Assembly: GCF_018991925.1 (NCBI RefSeq)
Contig: NW_024729557.1
Coordinates: forward strand, 20,001-84,000
Origin: Homarus americanus
Taxonomy: Eukaryota; Arthropoda; Malacostraca; Decapoda; Nephropidae
DNA length: 64,000 nucleotides
Direction: 5' to 3'
The notes beneath the pieces are model-generated. The model made no database searches. It was not told where the DNA came from and saw only the letters and a program-made list of their open reading frames with translations. This document shows, piece by piece, positions 36,641 through 49,089 of the stretch (its first letter is position 1; each line of letters begins with the position of its first letter). The position numbers and the translations under genes were made by a program.

Positions 36641-39640
36641 GTCGTAGACCTGTGGAACAGTCTACCCAGCACAGGTTGTGGTGGTGGTGGTAGACCTATG
36701 GTGCAGTCTACCAGCACAGGTTGTGGTGGTTTGTGAACCTATGGTACAGTCTGCCAGCACGGGTTGTGGTGGTGGTGGGCCGAACCTGGTGGTACCATAG
36801 GTCTGCACCCACACCCACCACAGCCTGTGCTCAGCTCAGGCAGTCTACCACCACCACAGCTGGTGCACCACCAGCCTGTGCTGACAGGTGCCTCAGGTCT
36901 ACCACAGCCTGTGCTGACGGGCTGGCCGCCGCCAGATCTACCACCACAGCTGTGCTGGCCAGGCTACCACCACCGCAACCAGTGCTGGTGGAGCTACCAT
37001 AGATGCCCACCTAACCTGTGCTGGTAGACTGTGCCGTCTCACACCCACAACTCTTCACCACGATAGTCCCACATTAACTGGTAGACTGAGGCCGCCGGGT
37101 CTGCACCACCACCACAACCTGTGCTTGTGGGCTGTGCACCATAGGTCTACCGCCACCACAACCCTGCCACAGTAGACTGTACCATAGATTACCGCACCAC
37201 AGCTTGTGCTGTGGGGCTGCCATAGGTCTACCCACCACCACAGCCTGTTGCTGTTGGAGCTGGCACGATAGGTTTACCACCACCACAGCCTGTAACAGTG
37301 ACCCTTGCCATGGGTCTACCACACCACAGCCTGTGCTGGTAGACTTCCAGCCCCATAGGTCTACCACCACCACAGCCTGTGCTGGTAGACTGTACGATAG
37401 GTCTACCACCACCACAGCCTGTGCTGGTGAGCTGTACCCATGGGTCTACCACCACCACAGCCTGTGCTTTGTGAGAGCTGTACCATGGGTCTACAGGTCT
37501 ACCACCACAACCTGTGCTGGTAAACTGGACCAGGTCTACCACCACCACAGCCTGTGCTGGTAGACTGTACCATAGGTCTACCACCACAGCCTGTGCTGGT
37601 AGACTGTACGATAGGTCTACCACCACAGCCTGTGCTGGTGAGACTGTACCATAGTCTACCACCACCACAGCCTGTGCAGACTGCCAGGGCTCTACCACCA
37701 CCACAGCCTGTGCTGGTAGACTGTACGATAGGTCTACCACCACCACAGCCTGTGCTGGTAGACTGTACCATAGGTCTACCACCACCACAGCCTGTGCTGG
37801 TAGACTGGCTCATAGGGTCTACCACCACAACCTGTGCTGGTAGACTGGACCATAGGTCTACCACCACCACAGCCTGTGCTGGTAGACTATACCATAGGTC
37901 TACCACCACAACCTGTGCTGGTAGACTGGACGATAGGTCTACCACCACCACAGCCTGTGTTGGTAGACTGTACCATAGGTCTACCACCACCACAGCTTGT
38001 GCTGGTAGACTGTACCATAGGTTTACCACCACCACAGCCTGTGCTGGTAGACTGTACCATAGGTCAACCACCACCACAGCCTGTACTGGTAGACTGTACC
38101 ATAGGCTCACCACCACCACAAGCTGTGCTGGTAGACTGGACCATAGGTCTACCAACACCACCACAACCTGTGCTGGTAGACTGTACCATAGGTCTACCAC
38201 CACCACAACCTGTGCTGGTAGACTGGACCATAGGTCTACCAACACACCACAGCCTGTGCTGGTAGACTGTACCATAGGTCTACCACCACCACAGCCTGTG
38301 CTGGTAGACTGTACGATAGGTCTACCACCACCACAGCCTGTGCTGGTAGACTGTACCATAGGTCTACCACCACCACAGCCTGTGCTGGTAGACTGTACCA
38401 TAGGTCTACCACCACCACAGCCTGTGCTGGTAGACTGTACGATAGGTCTACCACCACCACAGCCTGTGCTGGTAGACTGTACCATAGGTCTACCACCACC
38501 ACAGCCTGTGCCAGACTGCTCAGGGCTCCACCACCACCAGCAGCCTGTGCTGGTAGACTGCATGATAGGGCTCCAACACCACCACAGCCTGTGCTGGTAG
38601 ACTGCACCATAGGTCTACCACCACCACAGCCTGTGCTGGGAGATCAGGCTCATAGGGTTCTACCACCACAACCTGTGCTGGTAGACTGGACCATAGGTCT
38701 ACTAACACCACAGCCTGTGCTGGTAGACTATACCAGGTCTACCACCACAACCTGTGCTGGTAGACTGACGATAGGTCTACCAATTAACCACAGCCTGTGC
38801 TGGTAGACTGTACCATAGGTCAACCACCACCACAGCCTGTGCTGGTAGACTGTACCATAGGTCTACCACCACCACAGCCTGTACTGGTAGACTGTACCAT
38901 AGGTCTACCACCACCAAAGCCTGTGCTGGTAGACTGTACCATAGGTCTACCACCACCACAACCTGTGCTGGTAGACTGGACCATAGGTCTACCAACACCA
39001 CCACAACCTGTGCTGGTAGACTGTACCATAGGTCTACCACCAACACAACCTGTGCTGGTAGACTGTACCATAGGTCTACCACCAACACAACCTGTGCTGG
39101 TAGACTGTACCATAGGTCAACCACCACCACAGCCTGTGCTGGTAGACTGTACCATAGGTCTACCACAACCTGTGCTGGTAGACTGTACCATAGGTCTACC
39201 ACCACCACAGCCTGTGCTGGTAGACTGTACCATAGGTCTACCACCACCACCACAACCTGTGCTGGTAGACTGTACCATAGGTCTACCACAACCTGTGTTG
39301 GTAGACTGTACCATAGGTCTACCACCACCACAACCTGTGCTGGTAGACTGTACCATAGGTCTACCACCACCACAACCTGTGCTGGTAGACTGTACCATAG
39401 GTCTACCACCACCACAACCTGTGGTGGTAGACTGTACCATAGGTCTACCACAACTTTTGCTGGTAGACTGTACCATAGGCTCCACACCACCATCATTCAG
39501 TTAGACTGTAATATAGGTTTGAGCCGCTCACACCTGTGCTGGCAGACTGTACCCATACTATGGTACAGTCTACCAGCACAGGCTGTGGTGGTGGTAGACC
39601 TATGGTACAGTCTACCAGCACAGGCTGTGGTATAGGCTGG
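36641..39640. repeat. 42 bp minisatellite derived from CR1-like ORF end (about 70 copies)
   Basis: The unit in + sense contains TATGGTACAGTCTACCAGCA, identical to 36241-36260 at the end of the CR1-like ORF (WYSLPA), then CAGG(T/C)TGTGGTGGTGGTAGAC. A few units at 36641-36770 run in + sense, most (about 36790-39545) in reverse, and the last two (39550-39640) in + sense again. Because 42 is a multiple of three, long frames exist on both strands (DLWYSLPAQAVVVV on -); these are not genes. Confidence 0.95.
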
Positions 39641-39960
39641 GGTTTAACACGGCCCTAAACAAGACTATCAACACCACCGGAGGGATCCTACACGGGCCAC
39701 CTTCCCTTGACAGGTGGCCATGAGGTAAATATAAGTTCACATTGCTCACTCATGCACTGTAGACTGACAGACAGACAGACAGACAGACAGACAGATGTAA
39801 TGATTGTTTATGAGACCACAGCTTACAGCCCAGAGAAACACAACACATGTAACAGTGAGAAGATGCCCACGTGGTAACCCACATAGGTTGACACACCCTC
39901 CGGCGACAGGAAGACCTGACCCAGGAGAGCTGACGGCCACTAGGTACCTGAGTTAACCGT
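39641..39960. other. Non-coding stretch with (ACAG)n
   Basis: An (ACAG)n run at about 39766-39795; otherwise unique. No gene recognised. Confidence 0.5.
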
Positions 39961-42112
39961 GAGACATGACCGCGACACACCCGGGTGGTAGGAGGCATTA
40001 CTGACCGGCGACATGACCATGACACACCCGGGTGGTAGGAAGCATTACTGACCGGCGACATGACCATGACCCGGGTGGTAAGGCATTACTGACCGGCGAC
40101 ATGAACCCCAGCACACCCGGGTGGTAGGAAGCAATGACCGGCGACATGACCATGACACACCCCGGTGGTAGGAAGCATTACTGACCGGCGACATGACCAT
40201 GACACACCGGGTGGTAGGAAGCATTACTGACCGGCGACATGACCATGACACACCGGGTGGTAGGAAGCATTACTGACCGGCGACATGACCATGACACACC
40301 GGGTGGTAGGAAGCATTACTGACCGGCGACATGACCATGACAACCCGGTGGTAGGAAGCTTACTGACCGGCGACATGACATGACACACCCGGGTGGTGGG
40401 AGGCTACTGACCGGCGACATGACCATGACACACCCGGGTGGTAGGAAGCATTACTGACCGGCGACATGACCATGACACACGGTTGGTGAACGTACTGACC
40501 GGCGACATGACCATGACACACCCGGGTGGTAGGAAGCATTACTGACCAGCGACATGACCATGACACACCCGGGTGGTAGGAAGCATTACTGACCGGCGAC
40601 ATGACCATGACACCGGGTGGTAGGAGCATTACTGACCGGCGACATGACCATGACACCCGGGTGGTAGGAAGCATTACTGACCGGCGACATGACCATGACA
40701 CACCGTGGTAGGAAGCCGAGCGACATGACCCGACACACCCGGGTGGTAGGAAGCATTACTGACCGGCGACATGACCATGACACACCCGGGTGGTAGGAAG
40801 CATTACTGACCGGCGACATGACCGACACACACCGGGTGGTAGGAAGCACTGACCAGCGACATGACCATGACACACCGGGTGGTAGGAAGCATTACTGACC
40901 GGCGACATGACCATGACACACCCGGGTGGTAGGAGGCATTACTGACCGGCGACATGACCCTGACACACCCGGGTGGTAGGAGGCATTACTGACCGGCGAC
41001 ATGACCATGACACACCTGGGTGGTAGGAAGCTACAGACCGGCGACATGACCATGACACACCGGTGGTAGGAAGCATTGACCGGCGACATGACCATGACAA
41101 CACCGGGTGGTAGGAAGCATTACTGACCGGCGACATGACCATGACACCGGGTGGTAGGAAGCATTACTGACCGGCGACATGACCGCAACACACCGGGTGG
41201 TAGGAAGCATTACTGACCGGCGACATGACCATGACACACCCGGGTGGTAGGAAGCATTACTGACCGGCGACATGACCATGACACACCCGGGTGGTAGGGA
41301 GCATTACTGACCGGCGACATGACCATGACACACCAGGGTGGTAGAAGCTTACGACCGGCGACATGACCATGACACACGGGTGGTAGGAAGCATTACTGAC
41401 CGGCGACATGACCATGACACACCAGGTGGTAAGGCATTACTGACGGCGACATGACCATGACACACCGGGTGGTAAAGCTTACTGACCGGCGACATGACCA
41501 TGACACCGGGTGGTAGGAAGCATTACTGACCGGCGACATGACCGACACCAGGTGGTAGGAAGCATTACTGACCGGCGACATGCATGACACCGGGTTGGAA
41601 GCATTACTGACCGGCGACATGACCATGACACACCAGGGTGGTAGGAAGCATTACTGACGGCGACATGACCATGACACACCCGGGTGGTAGGAAGCATTAC
41701 TGACCGGCGACATGACCATGACCAGGGTGGGGCAATGACCGGCGACATGACCATGACACACAGGGTGGTAGGAAGCATTACTGACCGGCGACATGACCAT
41801 GACACACCAGGGTGGTGGGGAGCATTGACCGGCGACATGACATGACCGGGTGGTAGGAGGCATTACTGACCGGCGACATGACCATGACACCCGGGTGGTA
41901 GGAAGCATACTGACCGGCCAGACATGACCGCAACACACCAGGGTGGTAGGAAGCATTACTGACCGGCGACATGACCGCGACACACCCGGGTGGTAGGAAG
42001 CATTGACCGGCGACATGACCATGACACCCGGGTGGTAGGAGGCATTACTGACCGGCGACATGACCATGACACACCCGGGTGGTAGGAAGCATTACTGACC
42101 GGCGACATGACC
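39961..42112. repeat. 47 bp minisatellite (about 45 copies)
   Basis: The unit begins ACCGGCGACATGACCATGAC followed by ACACCCGGGTGGTAGGAAGCATTACTG. Many copies have small deletions. There are no unique spacers between copies. Confidence 0.96.
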
Positions 42113-42868
42113 ATGCACCTGGGCAAACACAGCCATCCATACCTAACCAGTTTAGTGTTAATTAGGAGAGGTCACGGTCACATTGACCCAGAGTTCTCAC
42201 CGCAGCGTCATTAGCTAACCCGGCGTCATAACCGTAATACTCAAGAAGCTACCCTCCAGCCAGTACACCTGTCACCTGGCCAGACACACCCTGATTAGTG
42301 ACGACATCTTCCGGCTGGAGATCTCCAATATAAGGGCCCTGCAGCTCCTTCCACGGGGCATTCGGATTATTATTTTAACAGGGAAGGGGCCAACAGCTTC
42401 CCTCCCTAGCAGTTTCCTATAGGAGACATAGTCCAGCAGCACCCGCTGGGCTTCCCTCAGGTCACACGTGAGTCATTGTCAGAGCTATCCATAGGGTGAG
42501 TTACTTACGGTGGGAAGTGTATTCATTTCATTTTGTGTCCGAGAGTCAGTGTCTAGATACTTCGATATATTGATGTATTAATGTGTCTGTGTCACTGAAT
42601 TATCTTATAAATAGCTGTACATAGACCTGGTGATTTGGAAAGATTCCCCGAAGAATATTAACAGTTCAATAACTAACCGGCCACGCTACCAGACTTCATC
42701 ACTTTACAATCCTACAACTAAATATTCTATCTCTACTTTGTACTCTTATGTATATGTATGAGAGAGAGAGAGAGAGAGAGATAATGTGACAAAAAATGAA
42801 TTTGTGTGACGATTTTCTCTTTTATATTTCTTTTTACTTTTATCCTCTTCACCGCTTGGGCGATCGGT
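42113..42868. other. Non-coding unique stretch
   Basis: Unique sequence with a (GA)n run at about 42762-42781. No coding domain, RNA gene or second copy recognised. Confidence 0.5.
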
Positions 42869-43083
42869 CACGTCTCTGTTACACACTGTTGGCATGTACT
42901 GGCTCTCTGTTACACACTGTTGGCAAGTACTGGCTCTCTATTTACCTGTTGGCAAGTACTGGCTCTCTGTTACACACTGTTGGCAAGTACTGGCTCTCTG
43001 TTACACACTGTTGGCAAGTACTGGGCATGTACTGCTCTCTGTTGCACACTGTTGGCAAGTACTGGGCATGTACTGGTTCCTGA
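42869..43083 (-). repeat. 31/42 bp minisatellite, reverse copy
   Basis: The TGTTACACACTGTTGGCAAG core recurs about six times. Units are 31 bp, or 42 bp when a GGGCATGTACT block is present. The reverse complement matches the repeat at 46975-47085. Confidence 0.9.
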
Positions 43084-44040
43084 ATGTATCGGACTATTTT
43101 GGCCTGTAAGTCCGTTTTTTACGAGTTAATCGCCTCTATCTCTCAATATGTAATAAAAATCTCATATAAATTCGGATAAATAAAGAATTAAAAATACGCC
43201 GGATGTTTAAAATACTGGAGTCTACCCAAAAATATTAGTCATTTCTTGGGTGGAGTTCCAATTGATGGGGAGACTACTCAAGAGTATATTTACCTACTTA
43301 ATTTACGTTATCACCACACTAAAACATGTTGTAAAAAGATATACTCACTGAGGCTGAAAAAGAGATCATCAGGATAGAAATAATGGCTAATATTGACGAC
43401 TAACCCGCCGATGCGTTATTTGTTTTGATGTTTATATTCTTACTACATTTCCATCAGTGAGTTCTGATATACTATTCAATTTGGGGGGTCGGGTCAGTCG
43501 TGAATAATTACCTCATTAATAGAGAGAAGTTATGCGTTCAGGTTATGGCAGGGGCACATAAGGTGACAGAGGGAAGTAGGATCAGAATAGGTCCAATAAG
43601 GAGATGAAACGCCAGGAGCATCTCAGGTTCAGAAACAACATAATAGAATTTGATGTCCCTGAGAGTTAAGACGAAGTGAAGAGTATAAAATCACATGACA
43701 ATATAGAGATTCAGAAGCTTTATAAATAGATTCTGAATCTGTCAGCTGTCACATAACACAGTAGGAAATGAGAAACAAGTGAGGGTATTAGTCAACAGGG
43801 AACAATCTGAGCAGAGAATGTAACTTTTCAGAGATTTTTCATGAGTACATAGTAGATGGATGCATAGGGAGAATCACCAGAAACTTCCAATGATCTTGTG
43901 GCAGAAGAGGAAGGAATCGGTGGAAAACGGTGATGGAATTTGGTGGTTGATATGGTGCAAAATGTGCAGTCGGGGGTTAAGGATTCACTCCCTTCCAGAT
44001 TGAAGCAGCATCGACCCCAAACGAGATACAACAAACAGGA
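43084..44040. other. Non-coding unique stretch
   Basis: AT-rich at first, with no recognised coding similarity on either strand. Short frames here carry no known motif. Confidence 0.5.
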
Positions 44041-44130
44041 TCAGTCAGGGTCATTCAAGGTCAGTCAGGGTCATTCAAGGTCAGTCAGGGTCATTCAAGG
44101 TCAGTCAGGGTCAGTCAGTTTCAATTCGGG
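44036..44130. repeat. 20 bp minisatellite
   Basis: TCATTCAAGGTCAGTCAGGG repeated about four times. Confidence 0.93.
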
Positions 44131-44489
44131 ATCAGTCAGGGCCAAAAATTCACTCCCCAAATGAGATTAAATAATAAGAGTCAATCAGTTCGTAGACTCA
44201 TTCCAGCGACTCAGTTTCACCACGAGGACCGAACCTTTGTCCCCAACTGTATTAGACGTTGTAATATTGTGTATAAGATAATAAACTTTATTTATTCTCA
44301 TGATCTAACAATATAAACGTTTAAATCTGGCGTGAAATAACAAGGGAGAAGGAAAGCGTCAAGTGGGAAAATTTATATCAGCTAAACTACTATAAAAAAC
44401 CACTTCGTTATAAAATATTAAGTTTACCGAATATAATCAATTACAATTTATAGTTGACGAGATAATTCGATTTGGGTCTTAGTCATTTC
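44131..44489. other. Non-coding unique stretch
   Basis: AT-rich; nothing recognised. Confidence 0.5.
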
Positions 44490-44803
44490 TCCTCACCAGG
44501 GAGACGATTATTCCACACCATAACGGAGGAGCACCACACGAGGTGTCAATACTTTCAAGTTAGCCCGACTGCAAACCGAGGCAGACAACTGCCAACGTCG
44601 GGAAGACGCTGCCCCCACCCCTCCCGCACTAGATGTAGCCCCCCACATGTGCAACATCTGTGAACGACCCTGCCGTTACCGTATCGGCCTCTCTAGTCAC
44701 TTCAGAGCTCACCAATGAAGGTGACATCCTTAATAACTCAAATCAGTTTATCACAGATGGATGATCGTCATACTCGATTCCGAGTGACAGCAAAGTAGTA
44801 GTA
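44490..44803 (+). pseudogene. LINE-A 3' ORF end and UTR, copy 3
   Basis: Starts at TCACCAGGGAGACGATTATTCC, corresponding to the LTWETITPHR codons of the other copies, and contains small deletions. The C2H2 finger (CNICERPC...HFRAH) is recognisable and single. The 3' UTR ends TTCCGAGTGACAGCAAAG followed by (TAG)4, after which a short CCTAA-like phrase and then LINE-B copy 6 begin. Confidence 0.9.
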
Positions 44804-44829
44804 GTACTAACCTAATCTAACCAAATCAC

Positions 44830-46612
44830 TCCAAGCTTTGCAATGTATGTTGAAAATTCGTATAGGAATCCATCAGACCTCTATATAGTAAACAACAAGG
44901 CTCTAAGAGGTGATACCATCTTACAATCAACCGAGGGAACAACACAGGGGGACCCCGTTGCAATGGCAATGTATGCAATTGGCTTATCAGTGCTCCAACA
45001 AGAAATAAAATTTGAAACAACTGGGTCAAAAAAGTGGCATATGCTGATGACCTTACAGGAGCAGGAAAAATGGGGCATCAAAAGTGGTGGGACCTGGTAA
45101 CATCACGAGGTCCACAAATAGGTACCACCCAAACGCCAAAAAGTCCTTCCTCATCATGAAGCCAGAACATTATGAACGGGCAATGGAGTTTTGGCAAGTG
45201 AGGTCAAAATAACTAGGACGGACAAAGACATCTAGGCGCAGTAATTGGCACTACGGACTTCAAGACCGAGTACGTAGCGGGAAAGGTGAATGAGTGGGTT
45301 GCAGGAAATCCAAGCTCTGTCTGAGATTGCTAACACAGAGCCACATGCGGCCTTTGCTGCATTCACACATGGAGTCAAGCATCGCTGGAACTACCTGATG
45401 CGTACCATCCCTGAGATTGGACCCTCCTCCACCCTCTGGAAGAAGCTATCAGTGTCAAGTTCATTCCCAAACTAGTGAAACACCTGACTTAACCCCAGCA
45501 GAAAGAGCACTTCTTGCACTTCCACCAAGACTGGGAGGGATGGGACTAACCAATCCAGAGGAGATTCCTGCCACTGAACATCAAAATTCACTTAGTTCAC
45601 GGCAGCCCTCACGACCACATAATAGCCCAGAATGCAACAGGGAAGTGGATACCAGCGAAGTTTATAAGATTCGTAGGTCCATTACGACAGATCGACAGTA
45701 CTGCCAAAATGAAAAGTTGCAGCAACTGTTGCTGCAGGTTCCAGAAAATTTGAGTAGCTATAGCGCAGGAGGTGGGCGCCTCGAACTGGTTAACTGCGTC
45801 CGATAAGGGCAAATGGTTTCAGTCTTAATCAAATTTACAGAAGCCATTGCTCAAAAGACGGTTGGCCACTAAAAGGTTTGCCCTCCCACGTGTGTGGCTT
45901 TTCCTATGATGGCGATCACGCCATGGTCTGCAAGAAAGGGGGCTTCATATGCATGAGGCATGACGAAGTGGGGATCTCAACAGCAAATATGTTGAAGGAA
46001 ATCTACCGGGACGTCATGGTAGAACCGACCTCCATTGGATGGCGAGATCTTCCAACACAGGACTTCAAACACATTTAACGAAGCCTGCGTGACGTCAGTG
46101 CTCGAGGATACTGGACGCAGGGACAGCGAGCTTTTCGACATCAGGATTTTTTATCCCATGGCCGCATGTCACCGTAACCCAGCTCTCGATGCTGCCATAG
46201 GAGGAACGAAGAACGACAAGATGGCATAGCGGGGAGATAATTCAAAACGTTGATCAAGGCAGTCACTCCCTAGTGTTCACAACCCTGGTGGATGGGACCA
46301 AGTGCAAGATGTTTTACGCCAGACTAGCGGAGTTGAACTCCGAACAGAAGCAGCAGCCCAGAAGTTACAGCCTGATGAGATGTCGACTGTCTTCGGTCGG
46401 CTTGCTCTGCCTGGGAACGAGCTGCCCCACCCACAACAGTTGCAGATATTGACTATGAGGCACACTGAATGCCGCATAGATCTGCAGCTCAACTATTTCA
46501 ACACAGAGGATATACTTATGTATTAGGATATTTAATATTAAGGTAATTAAATGTCTAATGGCTATGGGGAGGCTGAGGCCACAAGAAAAAAATGAAAAAG
46601 TAGTAGTAGTAG
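44830..46612 (+). pseudogene. LINE-B copy 6, 5'-truncated, indel-rich
   Basis: Begins TCCAAGCTTTGCAATG inside the reverse transcriptase, 20-odd codons before GTTQGDP. YADD codons lie at 45040-45051 but just after a frameshift. The rest of the RT, the CCHC knuckle (degraded to VCGFSYDGDHAMVC) and the endonuclease are present with many 1-5 base deletions, far denser than in copies 2-5. The A8 slippery run is missing (TTTGAGTAGC). The 3' UTR, short A tail and TAG repeats are present, then (TG)n. Confidence 0.9.
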
Positions 46613-46618
46613 TAGTAG

Positions 46619-46620
<2 letters not shown>

Positions 46621-46691
<71 letters not shown>
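46621..46691. repeat. (TG)n microsatellite
   Basis: About 35 TG units directly after the (TAG)n tail of LINE-B copy 6. Confidence 0.98.
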
Positions 46692-46692
<1 letters not shown>

Positions 46693-46824
46693 CTGCCTTG
46701 GTTCTAATTCCTTATATGTGTGTTACCTGTACTAGCATATTAAGTACAGTACAACATCTGTGTTTCAGCTAACATACTCTTTAACTTTCGTCTCTAACCT
46801 AACCAAACCTAACCAGTGATTAGC

Positions 46825-47098
46825 GTTCACAAGACTGTCATGGCAAACTTTTTAGGAGTGAGAGTTGTGAACTGTTGGAACAATCTGCCAGAGAGTGTTG
46901 TGACGGCACCGAGTGTGAGCTGTTTCAAGACCAGACTTGACCAACACTGCAGCAGGTTCAGGTACATGTGGAGCCAGTACATGACCAGTACTTGCCAACA
47001 GTGTGTAACAGAGAGCCAGTACATGCCCAGTACTTGCCAACAGTGTAACAGAGAACCAGTACATGCCCAGTACTTGTCATGGTACACAAAGAGTGACT
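46825..47098 (+). pseudogene. LINE ORF C-terminus fragment with 42 bp repeat
   Basis: FLGVRVVNCWNNLPESVV and SVSCFKTRLDQH match the last residues of CR1/Jockey-type LINE ORFs. It then runs into 2.5 copies of a 42 bp unit (AGTACTTGCCAACAGTGT core, 46975-47085), the forward-orientation counterpart of 42869-43083. Confidence 0.78.
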
Positions 47099-47109
47099 GA
47101 CAGCATAAA

Positions 47110-47118
47110 CACACACAC

Positions 47119-47176
<58 letters not shown>
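47110..47176. repeat. (CA)n microsatellite
   Basis: CA run with one AACAC interruption. Confidence 0.98.
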
Positions 47177-47177
<1 letters not shown>

Positions 47178-47261
47178 GACAACTATTCAAACGCAGACCG
47201 CCCTTAACTGTGGGGGACGCTGTAATATATATGGAGTGAGGCCCATACCTGACTACACTAG

Positions 47262-47620
47262 TCGACAATCTTCTCCTTTCACCACAATGTGCTTCACTCT
47301 CTCTCTTTTACAGGTACTTTAACGGCCAATGTTCGGTGGATTTGGCAGCCTGTGTACCGCCGTGGGCTCGTAACACACGTCTTGCCCGCAGTACCCACTG
47401 TTTCGGATGTCGGTCACACTATAATAACCCGTTATAGTACCTCCTTCTTTCCTCACACAGCCAAACCGTGGAATGGTCTGCCCTCATCTGGTCATACTTA
47501 TACAATCTGTCTCACAGTATAACCTTTTTGTTCTCTATATTCAATTTATTTCTGTTTTTTTTTTGCCCTCAGGCCCCGTTGTGGGTTGTTTGACCTGTGC
47601 CCGGGTTGGCTAATTCACCT
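47262..47620 (+). pseudogene. Jockey-like LINE 3' end, copy 1
   Basis: CASLSLFYRYFNGQCSVDLA, VPPWARNTRLARSTH and, after a frameshift, RYSTSFFPHTAKPWNGLP: the C-terminal pattern of Jockey-type LINE ORFs. It is followed by a short 3' UTR with a GACCTGTGCCCGGGTTGGC phrase shared, in diverged form, with the copy at 61005-61490. Truncated and broken. Confidence 0.82.
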
Positions 47621-47682
47621 AAAAAGACAAAAACATTATGGCCTCCAAAACAGCAATATTGGAACTGAAATCCCTGTAGTAG

Positions 47683-48585
47683 CTTAAGTGAGTCAGTTAG
47701 ATGCGCTCTTACTCACCAGTTAGGAGGAAAACTTAACGTAGGAACCTTGAGAATCCATCTTTGTGTGGTAGCTTAAGTGAGTCAGATACGTTCTCACATC
47801 ACCAGTTAGAGGAAAACTTAACGTAGGAACCTTGAGAATCCATCTTTGTGTGGTAGCTATGAGTCAGTTAGATACGTTCTCACATCACCAGTTAGAGGAA
47901 ACTTAACGTAGAACCTTTGAGAACCACTTGTGGTAGCTAAGTGAGTCAGTTAGATACGTTCTCACATCACCAGTTAGGAGGAAAACTAACGTAGGAACCT
48001 TTGAGAATCCATCTTTGTGTGGTAGCTATGAGTCAGTTAGATACGTTCTCACATCACCAGTTAGGAGGAAAACTTAACGTAGGAACCTTTGAGAATCCAT
48101 TCTTGTGGTAGCTATGGAGTCAGTTAGATACGTTCTCACATCACCAGTTAGAGAAAACAACGTAGGAACCTTTGAGAATCCATCTTTGTGTGGTAGCTAG
48201 TGAGTCAAGATACGTTCTCACATCACCAGTTAGAGGAAACTTAACGTAGGAACCTTTGAGAATCCATTTTGTGTGGTAGAAGCTAGAGTCAGTTAGATAC
48301 GTTCTCACATCACCAGTTAGGGAAATTCGTAGAACCTTTGAGAATCTGTGTGGTAGCTTAGAGTCAGTTAGATACGTTTTCACATCACCAGTTAGAGGAA
48401 GATTAACGTAGGAACCTTTGAGAATCCATCTTTGTGTGGTAGCTTAAGTGAGTCAGTTAGATACGTTTTCACATCACCAGTTAGGAGGAAAGATTAACGT
48501 AGGAACCTTTGAGAATCCATCTTTGTGTGGTAGCTTAAGCGAGTCAGTTAGATACGTTTTCACATCACCAGTTAGGAGGGGACCA
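47683..48585. repeat. 91 bp minisatellite (about 10 copies)
   Basis: The unit holds GTGGTAGCTTAAGTGAGTCA, GTTAGATACGTTCTCACATC, ACCAGTTAGGAGGAAAACTT and AACGTAGGAACCTTTGAGAA. Central copies carry many short deletions; the two right-end copies are clean. Confidence 0.95.
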
Positions 48586-49089
48586 AAATTAACCAAAACA
48601 CCTATTTTTATAAGAATATAGCAACGAAACATACAAACGTTCCAATAATGTCAGTCTACACCATGATAATTCAAACACAATTGGAATTTGATTAAAGCCA
48701 GAGTAATCAACATACGAATACAAAGGCATAGAAAATTTGCATACCTTGGTAAAAACAGATTATGATAATAGTATTATAATATTACTTTGTTTAGTTCCTC
48801 CCTTTTATTATCCCTGAGGAGTGAGTATAACTTTATTGGCCGTCACCATCGCCAATAGCACTTGTATCACCATAATCACCACCAAAATCACTATAACCAA
48901 GCATTACTGGGGTGACCGCGTGAGAACTGGCGTCCCTAGACACACCAGAAGGCCTGACCTCACTCGAATCTTGCTCAAAAATCGGACAGACATTGCACAT
49001 CACTTCCCACCTGAGGAACACGAATAACGTCAATGTTACGACGAAAAAGAAAAAAATAGCAATTAAAACACTGAACCATTTTTCTTAGC
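48586..49089. other. Non-coding unique stretch
   Basis: AT-rich, then a short frame (48821-49027) whose second half reads RTGVPRHTRRPDLTRILL; not recognised and not supported as a gene. Confidence 0.4.

Noticed and set aside
37499..39504. Repetitive 'LWYSLPAQ' protein on the minus strand
   Set aside because: The 42 bp minisatellite is read through; its similarity to a LINE C-terminus reflects origin, not function.
39961..42112. Regular 47 bp direct repeats that at first look CRISPR-like
   Set aside because: There are no unique spacers, the genome is eukaryotic and no cas genes are present; it is a minisatellite.
48821..49027. 68-codon frame with an Arg-rich second half
   Set aside because: No recognised family, no second copy, no supporting signals.
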